Shown here: piece after piece, positions 36,283 through 45,998 of the stretch
Numbering within the stretch: the stretch's first letter is position 1
How the letters are laid out: each line of letters begins with the position of its first letter
From: Lycium barbarum
Lineage: Eukaryota > Streptophyta > Magnoliopsida > Solanales > Solanaceae
Assembly (NCBI RefSeq): GCF_019175385.1
Contig: NC_083344.1
Span: forward strand, 64,914,782 to 64,978,781
DNA length: 64,000 nt
Direction of reading: 5' to 3'
Made by a program: the position numbers and the translations under genes
Notes under the pieces: generated by a model
The model's database searches: none
What the model was told of the DNA's origin: nothing
Seen by the model: only the letters and a program-made list of their open reading frames with translations

Positions 36283-36424
36283 AAAATAAGTCCATTTAGA
36301 GCACCATCCACATAGAAGTATATTTTTTCCTTTTTCCTAGTACAATTGACAACCGTACTTCCCCAGGACACTTTCCTTTTTAAATGAGGCAAGTGCAAAT
36401 TCGAATCGGAAAAGATTAGAACCG

Positions 36425-36605
36425 CTACAAGCCCCGCTACGATGGACTCGCTACCGCGGACCCACCACTTCTGTAGCGGTCCATTTTGACCAGTAGCTCG
36501 GGTTTCTCCACTAGATTTTTACCCAGAAATCCCAACACCAATCCGAGGCCCTACAGACCCAAACCAAACATGCACACACACACACACACTCGTTATATCA
36601 GATAC
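36425..36605 (-). repeat. element F 3' LTR fragment
   Basis: CCGCTACGATGGACTCGCTA, GCGGTCCATTTTGACCAGTA and TTTTTACCCAGAAATCCCAA align with 45776-45880 in the 5' LTR. A short CA run (36570-36589) replaces the last part. The LTR beyond 36425 is gone. Confidence 0.75.
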
Positions 36606-36662
36606 CAATTAAACACCCGTTTGTCCTCAAAAAGACAAGGAAGATAAATAAGGGAAAAAGTA

Positions 36663-38190
36663 CCTTACTCAGCGAAAAGCTGGGGATAATTCCTTCGCAT
36701 ATCGAATTCGCTCTCCTAAGTAGCTTCCTCAATGGGACTGTTCTTCCACTGAACCTTTACTGACGCTATTTCTTTCGATCTCAGCTTACGAACCTCTCTA
36801 TCTAGGATTGCAATAGGCAATTCCTCATAAGATAGATTTTCATCCAACAAGACAGAATCCCAACGGATGGTAAACGAACCATCGTCATGATATCTCTTCA
36901 ATATGGAGACATGGAATGCTGGATGAACACCTGACAAACCTGGAGAAAAAGCCAACTCATAGGCTACATCTCCCATATGATTAAGGATCTCAAACGGACT
37001 AATGAATTTGGGACTAAGCTTACCCTTCTTCCCAAACCTTATCACACCCTTCATGGGTGAGACCTTCAACAAGACTTATTCTCCAATCTTTAACTCAAGA
37101 TCTTGGACTTTTCGATCCGCACACTCCTTCTGTCTACTCTGAGCCGCGAAGAGCTTTTCCTGAATCACTTTGACTTTATCTAATGACTCCCTCTAAAGTT
37201 CTATACCTGATTGACTTACCTCAAAAGCATCAAACCACCCGATAGGAGACCTACATTTCCTCCCATACAGAGCCTCAAATGGGGCCACGTCAATGCTCGA
37301 GTGGTAACTATTATTATACGCATATTCTGCCAATGGAAAGAACTGATACCAATGGCCACCAAAGTCAATCACACAAGTTCGGAGCATATCTTCTTGGACC
37401 TGAATAGTCCGCTCAGACTAGCTATCTATTTTAGAGTGGAAAGCTATACTAAGGTCCAATCTAGTACGCAATTCTAAATTCAAAGTCTTCCAAAATGGGG
37501 ATGTAAACATCATGCCTCTATCGGATATGATGGAAATAAGAAGCCTATGCAGACGAACAATCTTACGTATATAAATCTGGGCTAACTTCTAGGCAGTATG
37601 TTTAATCTAAACGCATATGAAAATTGGTAGAATTCTAGGTAGTATGTGTAATCTAAACCCAAGGACTTCGGAAGACCAACCACCAAATCCATTGCTATCC
37701 TCTCCCACTTCCACTTTGGAATGGGCACCTTCTGAAATGTACCCCCGGGTCTCTGGTGCTCGTACTTCACCTGCTGGTAATTCAAACACTGTGTAATGAA
37801 CTCAACAATATCCCGCTTCATCCTAGCCCACCAGTAGTGCTGCCTCGAATCACAGTATATCTTGGTAGCACCATGATGAGTGGAATATATAAAACTGTGA
37901 GCCTCCACTAAAATTATCTTAATGAAATTGTCAACACGGGGAACACAAATACGCCACTTGATTCTCAAGACCGCTTTATCATCAATGACGGCCTCTTTAG
38001 CCTCACCACTCATTACGTTATCGTGAATCTTACTCAAACTCACATCCTTGAACTGTCTGGCCTTAATCTGCTCCAAAAACGATGATCTCACCTCAATACA
38101 ACCCAATACTCTGCTTGAACCAGACACATCAAGTCTCATAAAACTGTTAGCCAGAGTCTGAACCTCCCTGGCTAACGGACGCTTTGACCC
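36663..38190 (-). pseudogene. element F integrase and chromodomain
   Basis: From high to low coordinates: zinc finger VEAHSFIYSTHHGATK and QCLNYQQVKYEHQ (last Cys changed to Tyr); core IAMDLVVGLPKS, ISDRGMMF (about 37500) and SERTIQVQEDML (about 37400); ALYGRKCRSPIGWF; the GPY/F-type stretch FISPFEILNHMG; then chromodomain YEELPIAILDREVRKLRSKE, VKVQWKNSPIEEAT-stop-ESEF and RRNYPQLF ending near 36663. Frames change near 37580 and 37190, and a TAG replaces the conserved Trp. The three catalytic positions survive, but the protein cannot be made whole. Confidence 0.88.
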
Positions 38191-38667
38191 AATCAAACGA
38201 GCCAAACTTCCCATGCTAGTTGATTTTTTGCTCAAGGCATCTGCCACCACATTTGCCTTGTCATTATGATACAAGATAGTAATATCGTAATTCCTAAGCA
38301 ACTCCATCCATCTCCACTGCCTAGAATTAAGATTCCTCTGAGTAAACACATGCTGAAGAATGCGATGATCAGTAAATACCTCGTAACGGGTATCATAGAG
38401 ATAGTTCTTCCAAATCTTCAATGCAAAAACCACAGCTGCCAACTCCAAGTCATGAGTAGGATAGTTCTTCTCATGAATCTTCAACTGTCTGGAAGCATAA
38501 GCAATTACCTTCTTTTCCTACATCAAAATAGCACCTAAACCAGAACGAGAAGCGTCACAATAAACCACAAAGTCGTTGCCCTCCAGGGGAAAAGACAGAA
38601 TAGGGGTTGTAGTCAATAAAGTCTTGAGCTTTTGGAAGCTCTCCTCACACTCGTCAGACCACTGGAA
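38191..38667 (-). pseudogene. element F RNase H
   Basis: FQKLKTLLTTTPILSFP, VVYCDASRSGLGAILM-stop, [48 protein letters not shown] and [11 protein letters not shown]. Catalytic Asp, Glu and Asp are all present. A TAG follows AILM. Solo LTR E lies immediately upstream in element sense (TSD GGGTA), cutting the RT-RNase H linker. Confidence 0.9.
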
Positions 38668-39274
38668 GGGTATGTCACGACCCAAACCGATGGGCCATGA
38701 CTAATGCCCGAGCTGGACACTCGTATACGAACCTACTAGCTATAATCTGACTGATATTAGGACAATGTGAAAAATTGCAAAAACATGCTGTAAACTCATA
38801 ATGCCATATATAAAAATGAACATGTCTCCTGGGGAGTCACAGTCAACCAAACATAACAAAATATGCAAGCCGACAAGGCTGCCACTATACGCGGGAATAT
38901 CTAAAACGAATTACATCCGTATAGCTGACCAAACCATATATTAAACCCACATACGTCTACAAACCTCTAAGAGTATAACAAAGTCTATGTCAAATGGATC
39001 TGTACCAAAATGATTCAAGCTCCGGAACAATAGAGCTCTTCAAGCAGCAGAGCAGAAGTCTTAGACTGGCGGATCACCAAACTGAGTTTTTGTACCTGCA
39101 GGCATGAATGGCAGCCCCCGAAGAAAGAGGGTCAGTACGAATAATGTACTGAGTATGTAAGGCATAAATAACAACATATAAAGATGTGAAACGTAACATG
39201 GAATAGGAGGGATAACCTGTACATCTTAAAACCATATGCACACAAGCACCTATATACATATATACACATATAAC

Positions 39275-39545
39275 ATAAGTATTAGTGTTGCGGAACATGA
39301 AACCCGATCCATAAATGTTAGTGCTGTGGAACGTACAGCCCGATCCAAAAGTATATCATTTTGCCGCCGAACAAACGGCCCGATCCATAAATATCATATG
39401 TTTGTGCCAAGGAACGTACGACCTGATCCATATAAGTTAGTGCCGAGGAACGTACGGCTCGATCCATATAAGTTAGTGCCGAGGAACGTATGGCCCGATC
39501 CATATAAGTTACTGCCGAAGAACGTACGGCCCGATCCATATATAT
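39275..39545 (-). repeat. seven tandem units of about 36 bp in solo LTR E
   Basis: Each unit has GTGCCGAGGAACGTACGGCC or a close form followed by CGATCCATATAA. Later units (39410-39545) are near identical, earlier ones diverged. On the minus strand the array is open in two frames (RAVRSSALTYMD repeats and a GSGRTFLGTNLY form); this is a consequence of the 36-bp period, not a protein. Confidence 0.92.
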
Positions 39546-40717
39546 CATATTCATATAAATAATGTAAATAACATGCATGAAAGCTCATATGAAGGCTACA
39601 ACTTTATTGTAGCGACGAACAGTCGGTAACCTCCGATTGACATTATAGAACAACCATTATCGCTATATCTCACCTCGAAGGAACAATTCATAAGTTCAGA
39701 TCAACAACAATGAAATAAAGCGAGAAAATCATGAAATAGCTCAACATTTTCATATCATCATTGAATTCATAACTTGAGACCTTTGAACATAAAATCATCA
39801 TTTTCATTGTAATCATCATAGAATCATTCTCATCTTTAACATCATGAGAAGCTTTAAGAATTATGAACTTCTAGCTTTTGAAATCAAGAAGGTTATAGAA
39901 ACATTTATGGAATCATACCATAGGAATCATGCCTTTGAAATAAAGGGACGAGCCTTAATATACCTTTTCGGTCGTCTTAACTTTAACTATTTAACGCTTA
40001 TCCTCCCAAGCTTGTAAATCTACATTCAAGAGAATTCATATTATCGTTAGGCTTATCGTCAAATGCTTGTCTTAAGCCCTCAAATTAATTCCTTTTAAAA
40101 TCTGCCAAAATTCGGGCAGCATCTCTCCTGTTTATATCCCTAGCCCGAAATCACAATATCAACAAAACAACAAAAATAGTAATACTAATATCAACCATAT
40201 AATCATCAATATTAAAATATTCCATAAAACATCCAACACGATGTTTTTCAACACACAACAATAATATACACTTTCTTTCTTCCCAATCAAGGAGCATAAT
40301 CTCATCAACACACCAACAACATTAGACACCATCTCTATGCATGTAAATCAGCCCATCCACACGGCCACAACATGCTCAAAACATTCCATAAACACAACTA
40401 CTACAACACAATACTTTATGACCTTTCGTCCATAACTATTTTTACTTTTAAGACTTGCTAAACCTTCAAATCAACTCAACATAAGAGATAGGATGAAGAA
40501 CATACTTTATACTTATAGAACTCTAGCCACACCAACTTTTTTCAAGACCAAACTCACCACAATATCAAGTAGAAGCAAGAACAATCACCTTTCATGGACT
40601 AGTTTGGTGTAATCTTATTAAATTCTCCATTTAATGGGCTATAAATGTTTGGGGGATGTATTGGGAAGTTTCTAGGACTATTGAGAATGTAAAAATGCTG
40701 AAAAAATAGAGTTAATG

Positions 40718-40733
40718 GGGGTATTTATACCCC
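40718..40733 (-). promoter_or_regulatory. LTR E TATA box inside a palindrome
   Basis: In minus sense GGGGTATAAATACCCC: the TATA box TATAAATA is flanked by 7-bp inverted arms. It lies about 520 bp from the LTR start, a normal U3 length for these families. Confidence 0.65.
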
Positions 40734-41261
40734 TCATAAGTTGGTTCCACCGACCTTCTCAAGTGGGACCTGCGGAAGCCATTTGGCAACTTGGAGTCTT
40801 TATTTTAAAATGGCCATAACTCCCTACTCCGATGTCTTTATGAGCGCTTTGTTGCGTTCGAAACTAGACGCGACAAAATTCATTTTAGGCATTTGAAACA
40901 CCTTAAAACTCCTAATATACCTAGAGATATACCCCTCTAAAGTTGACCCAAAATTCTGCCAACGTTTTTCCAAACATTCGACAAACTTATATTCTTTGAT
41001 TTGCTTGGTCCCGGAATCCTCCAAAATTCTCCATACATGATATTTATCATTAATCATACTTGATAATTGTCATGTCCTTTGGTTCCAACATTGTCCTTCC
41101 TGGTTACGACTTACGAGATCGTAATTAATCATTTACTTCATTGTTACGTACTTTTCATGGCTTGTACCTTCCAAAAATTCATGGGATGTCTCCAATACTC
41201 CATTAATATGGTGAAGTATGTGGCATGCTCATACTCTAAAAGTGCGAGGTGTAACAGGGTA

Positions 41262-42130
41262 CCTATTTTTGAGTCAAACGAGTCAAATGTGAAGCAATAA
41301 AAGCAAACCCCTTCACGAACTGACGGTATTAGCTGGCCAACCCCACAAAGCTGCAAATCTCCGTCACTGATGTAGGCCTATCCCAATCTCTCCCTACCTC
41401 AACCTTTTTGGGAACAACCTTAATCCCTTCCTTTTTAAACCACATGTCCTAAGAAGAACACAAAAGCAAGCTAAAATTCACACTTAGAGAACTTGGTATA
41501 CAACTCCTTGTCCCTCAGCAATCCATGAACAACCCTCAAGTGTTTTTCGTGGTCTTTCTTGCTTTTTGAATACACCAGGATATCATCAATAAGCACTATC
41601 ACAAAAGGAGTCTAAGTATGGCTTAAAAATGCCATTCATCAAATCCGATCTAGTCATAATGCCCATACCTAGTCTGAAAAGCTGTCTTAGGAATATCCTC
41701 TGCCCGAATTTTCAACTGATGATAACCCGATCTCAAATCGATTTTCCAAACATAGAACCCCCCTGAAGTTGATCAAACAAATCATCAATACGAGGGATGG
41801 GGTATTTATTTCGGATGGTGACTTTATTCAACTGGAGGTAATCAATGCACATCCGTATAGTACCATCTTTATTTTTCATGAACAGAATAGGAGCGCCTCA
41901 TGGGGTGACACTCGGACGAATGAAACCCATACTAAGAAGATCCTGAAGTTGTTTTTGTAATTCCCTCAACTCTGCTGGTGCCATCCGATATGGCAGAATA
42001 AAAATAGGGTGGGTCTCTGGCTCTAAGTCGATGCAGAAGTCAATGTCACAGTCCGGTGGCATACTCGATAACTCTGCAAAAAACACCTCCGCAAACTTAC
42101 GTACCACAGGAAATTATGCAAGGGATGAAC
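41262..42130 (-). pseudogene. element F reverse transcriptase, badly decayed
   Basis: The N-terminal part is open at 42107-41898 (KFAEVFFAELSSMPPD, FILPYRMAPAELRELQKQL, MGFIRPSVTP-stop-GAP). Lower down, [18 protein letters not shown] and [12 protein letters not shown] are readable near 41760-41870. The palm core is lost: near 41590 the region expected to read [10 protein letters not shown] appears only as AY-stop-stop-YPGVFKK after frame changes. The RT is dead. Confidence 0.82.
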
Positions 42131-42650
42131 CGTCAACACTGGTATCACGGATATGTGCCAAATAAGCAAAGCACCCCCTATCCACTAGCTTCTTTGCATG
42201 AATAAATGAAATTATTTTCTTTGGGGAGGGACTAAGGTCACCCTTCAACTCAACTCAAGGCACCTCAGGCATCGCTAAGGTGACTGTCTTGGCAAGACAG
42301 TCTAGAATTGCATGATAAGGAGCTAACCAACTCATACCCAGGATGACATCAAAATCTATCATGTCTAGAATCACTAACTCCACCTAGGTACCATACCCCA
42401 TAAGTGTGACAGTACAAGATCGAAAAACTCTATCTACAACCACCAAATCTCCAACTGGAGTAGATATATGTATAGAGGCATCAAGCAAATCACAGACCAC
42501 ATCAAGACCTATAGAGAAATATGTAGACACATAAGAAAATGTAGAATCCGAGTCAAACAATACGAAAGCCATCTGGTGGCAGATTGAGATGTTACCTGTA
42601 ATGACTGCATCTGAGCCCTCAGCCTCTGTCCTGCTAGGAAAGGAATAACA
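42131..42650 (-). pseudogene. element F protease, DSG changed to DSD
   Basis: AFVLFDSDSTFSYVSTYF around 42560: the catalytic Asp is present but the Gly after Ser is Asp (GAT). It continues through VVDRVFRSCTVTLMGYGT-stop, DFDVILGMSWLAPYHAILDC and SFIHAKKLVDRGCFAYLA. There is one TAG near 42386. The order matches other chromodomain elements. Confidence 0.85.
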
Positions 42651-44213
42651 ATGAACCCGTCCGCCAATAGCCTGCGAACCGTTGCGATCAACCTGTCCTG
42701 TCTGGGCCCCATGATGTCCATCTATACCAGACTAAAACCCGCCTCTGTTAGGCTGGGTGCCACCTCTACCGGCCGTATGACCATTACCTCCAGACTGAGC
42801 GCGATTACCCCCATAAGATTCTCCCTCTCTGCCTGATGCTGGAGCTCTAGGAGCCTCAAACTGAGTACCCTAGACACCTTACCTAAGTCTGGAACAACTT
42901 CTCTTGAAATACCCCGTATCACCGCACTCGAAACATCCGCAGTCTACCGTCGGACACTGAACAGAAACGGACGAAGCCGAATAACCACCTTAATCTAGAG
43001 CTCTGGCCTGCGAACCCTCTGGCTGACTGGCCCCTGATGGGCCTCCAACTAAAGCTATCATGGCTAACTAAATAGGGTATCTTGAAATGACCTGGGAACT
43101 CTGGCCCTTAGAGAAAGATCTACTGAAACTACCACCCTTTCGGGCCTTCTTCTCCGCGTACTTATTTTAACCATCCTGCCTAACACCTTCAACAGTCCTA
43201 ACATGATTCACTACTTCCTGAAAGGAAGCACTATTTGCTGCAAGCTGAAGCGCTAACAACCGAAGAGCAATGTTCAACCCTTTCACAAATCTCCTAACCC
43301 TCTCCTCCTCAGTAGGCATAAGCTGGAGGGCATAGCGAGACAACAAATGAAACTGAGCCTCATAAGCATCCACAGACAAATTACCCTGCTCAATGTTACT
43401 GAACTAATCACGCCTGCGGTCCCTCAAGGTATGAGGAAAATACTTGTCTAAGAACACCTGATAAAACTGAGTCCATATGAACGGAGGCGATCCTGCTGGC
43501 CTGCACTCTACAAAAGCCCTCCACCATAACTTGGCATCACCCAAGAGCTGGAAGGTCACAAACTCCACACCATACTTCTCCACTGCCCCCCATCTTATGG
43601 AGCCTCTCATGATAGTTCATAATGAACTCATAAGCATCCTTAGTCTCAGTGCCAAAGAACTATGGAAGCTTCATCTTAGTGAACCTCAAAAACCGATCAT
43701 GCTCATCCCTATCAACACCGGACCTCCCACTTGTCTAAAAAATACCTCCAATCTTGGTGCCTCGTCCAAACGAGGAGCCACAGCTGCAACATGCTCTGAC
43801 CCTGGAGCACGAACTCTGCCTGGAGCTTAATCACCCACTCTTGCACCCTGAGCACCTGGAACAACTGGTAATACACCTGCCTCTGTCAACCCCTTTAGCA
43901 GGTTCAACACTCGAACAATAACATCCAACAACACTGGATAAGCTATAATATCTGGGTGAGCTAGTGTTGCTGCAAACTCTGCTGCCTAATATGGAAACAC
44001 CAGAGGCTCAGGGGACTCAGCGCAGGCCTGACCAGCCACAGGAGTCCTGCCCCTGGCTGGTGCAGCTGCTCCCCTACCTCTACCACCGCCATGGCCCCTG
44101 GTCGGGCCTCCACCACGAACCGCGGCCCCAGCGGCTTGTCCTCCACCGTGAGCTGCGACACCAGTGGCCGGCGCAGGTACCTCACTAGCTGCTGCACGAG
44201 TCCTCATCATATG
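42651..44213 (-). pseudogene. element F gag
   Basis: Starts near MRTRAAASEVPAPA at 44213 with an Ala/Gly/Arg-rich N-terminus. The capsid region is at 43610-43167 (FVTFQLLGDAKLWWRAF, WTQFYQVFLDKYFP, SVDAYEAQFHLLSRYA, VRRFVKGLN). A knuckle CFECGDTGYFKRSC near 42930-42890 has Tyr where the zinc-binding His belongs. Stops occur at about 43985, 43827, 43404 and 43164. The GC-rich N-terminus is open in both strands by composition; only the minus frame is supported. Confidence 0.85.
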
Positions 44214-44230
44214 TGAGAGAATAAAAAGAA

Positions 44231-44243
44231 AAGTCAGATACCA
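44231..44243 (-). promoter_or_regulatory. degenerate primer binding site, element F
   Basis: GTCAGATACCAAT on + gives ATTGGTATCTGAC in element sense, close to TTGGTATCAGAGC. It is placed between gag and the LTR as expected, with two or three mismatches. Confidence 0.6.
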
Positions 44244-44244
44244 A

Positions 44245-45998
44245 TTGGAATCAAGTAGCACGAAAGAAAGAAAGATTTTGAATGTTTCTAGCGAAGATAA
44301 TTACAGACATCTTTATATCGATCCACAAGACTCTAATAGGCACAACAACACATAACCATATAAAACTATCAACCAGAATCATCCAACACCTAAATAAGAT
44401 AAGCCTATACAAACAATAATCAATAAAAGTAACTCAACCTGTGTCATTACCAACACAACCATAGCTCATGAATTATCTCAACTCTGTCACATATCCGTAC
44501 ATACAAGGTAAATGGTAAAGTTTTCTCAGATAGCCATGAGCTGTAGGGGATCCATGGCATTCATGTACCACTCGCTCCGGAACTGACCTCAGATCACGAG
44601 CCCATAAATAGGCCACATCCTCACGCCCTGTCAAATATGCTTTTTCATATTCATATTATCTTTCTCATCATAATGTTTATCTGTTACACAGTCAATTAGG
44701 AATGTGAACAATCAATGCATCAATTTAAAAGAACATAAGTCACCATGCCACAAGTCATATCAAGACTCAAGAATCAACTCATCAAAAGCATGAACAAGGG
44801 ATTACTCCAAGTCAACAAGAAGAGTGTTCCTTAACTCTTTCTTTAACATATCATAACAGTTAGTCTCATAATCAATCAACCAATATCAAACAAAGGAATT
44901 TCCAACCACATCTTATGTCTGAAACCCTAATCATGCTACTCCTATCAATTTCATAACATATACAATATACTAATAAAAGTCTAATTCAATGTAGACTGGA
45001 ACGTACCTCAAAGTAGAACTGGAATAATGCAATCATTCCGCAATAGCTTTACCCTTTGGCAAAGCTTCCGAACATTCAAAGTCTACCAATCATAACGTTA
45101 AGTAAGTAATGGATCATCTACTCAACAAACAAAAATTGGGGAACAGAACCTAACTACTTCTACACATTTTTCAAATGGGTGAACTATCATTAAGTGTGAA
45201 TTCATACTGACATCAATCCCAATAATCATATTATATCCATTCATGGGTTTTCCACTAAATTCAGCCCCTTTCAACTAATTTTTTTAGGCTAAAGCTTCCA
45301 TATTTATTGGAACCCTAAGTGTCAATCAACAATTTCCTCTATTTATAACCAATTTCTTACCCTAGGAAGTGATAACCTATGCTCCTAGATGATTAAACAA
45401 CAATAAAATTGATAACCCATCAATTATTCAAGGGTTTGAAATTTCTAGGGCTCTAACCTTTTCTTCCACCACTAAAGGAGCCTCAATTCATGTAGGACTC
45501 AAGAAGATGATGGAATGAACAAAGTAAAGGGTCGAGACTTACCTTTCAAGAGTGTTGAAGCCCTAGCCTTAGAAATTCTCCATAAGAGTTCTAGGGAATT
45601 GGTTTGGAGTTATGTGGGAAATGGGTATAGAATAAAGAATATTAAACACTGATTCTGCCTCCCGTCGACCGCTACAGCGGTCGATGTGTTGCTGCAGTGG
45701 TCTCGCTATAGCGGGAAATCTCCCGCTAAGGCGAACCTCACTATATCTCTACTCCCCGTGGCGGCACGCCTCACCCCGCTACGACGGACTCACTACAGCG
45801 GTCCCACCACCATTACAGCAGTCTATTTTGACCAGTAGCTCGAGTTTTTCCACTAGTTTTTCACCCAGAAATCCCAATTCCAAGCAAAACATGCACATAT
45901 ATGTAAAAACATGTTGGGACTCACCCGCAGCCTTGGAACTCCCAACGGAGGTCTAGTTTTCTAAGTCATCCCCCATAACAACCTAGAGGGTCGTTACA
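44245..45998 (-). repeat. element F 5' LTR
   Basis: The right edge in + is GGGTCGTTACA at 45998 (TGTAACGACCC in sense). The left edge next to the PBS is less certain. Palindromic boxes lie at 45666-45802. No open frame of interest. The next sequence, CATGCTAAGC, is Tat-type LTR of element G. Confidence 0.8.
45624..45802 (-). promoter_or_regulatory. element F U3 palindrome cluster
   Basis: CGACCGCTACAGCGGTCG at 45666-45683 has 8-bp arms around AC. CGCTATAGCG (45704-45713) is a perfect 10-nt palindrome. Further half boxes CCGCTACGACGG and ACTACAGCGGTC lie near 45777 and 45791. A weak AT-rich core (TTTAATATTCTTTATTCTAT in sense, about 45625-45645) follows downstream. No canonical TATA. Confidence 0.55.

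Larger units (their letters stand above)
38673..41256 (-). mobile_element. solo LTR E (2,584 bp), minus orientation, TSD GGGTA
   Basis: The + strand begins TGTCACGACCC and ends CGAGGTGTAACA, with GGGTA at 38668-38672 and 41257-41261. It has no PBS, PPT or coding region. The hairpin module is at 39092-39166; seven units of about 36 bp lie at 39275-39545. The core promoter is at 40718-40733. It is related to B and D LTRs at both ends and in the module but otherwise distinct. It splits the F pol gene. Confidence 0.95.
36400..45998 (-). mobile_element. element F: Tekay/Del-like chromodomain gypsy, interrupted by E
   Basis: In minus sense: 5' LTR 45998-44245, degenerate PBS, gag, protease, RT, insertion of solo LTR E, RNase H, integrase, chromodomain, and a short 3' LTR fragment (36425-36600). 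The 5' LTR starts TGTAACGACCC (minus sense, 45998). The 3' LTR end is lost, so no TSD. Stops and frame changes in every domain make it older than E. It joins Tat-type sequence on both sides. Confidence 0.9.

Noticed and set aside
39318..39588. Tyr/Ser/Gly-rich repeat proteins (86 and 64 residues)
   Set aside because: They come from the 36-bp array in solo LTR E; two frames are open for the same periodic reason.
43961..44261. GC-rich open frames on both strands at 44 kb as an antisense gene
   Set aside because: Explained by the Ala/Gly/Arg-rich gag N-terminus of element F; only the minus frame continues into capsid.
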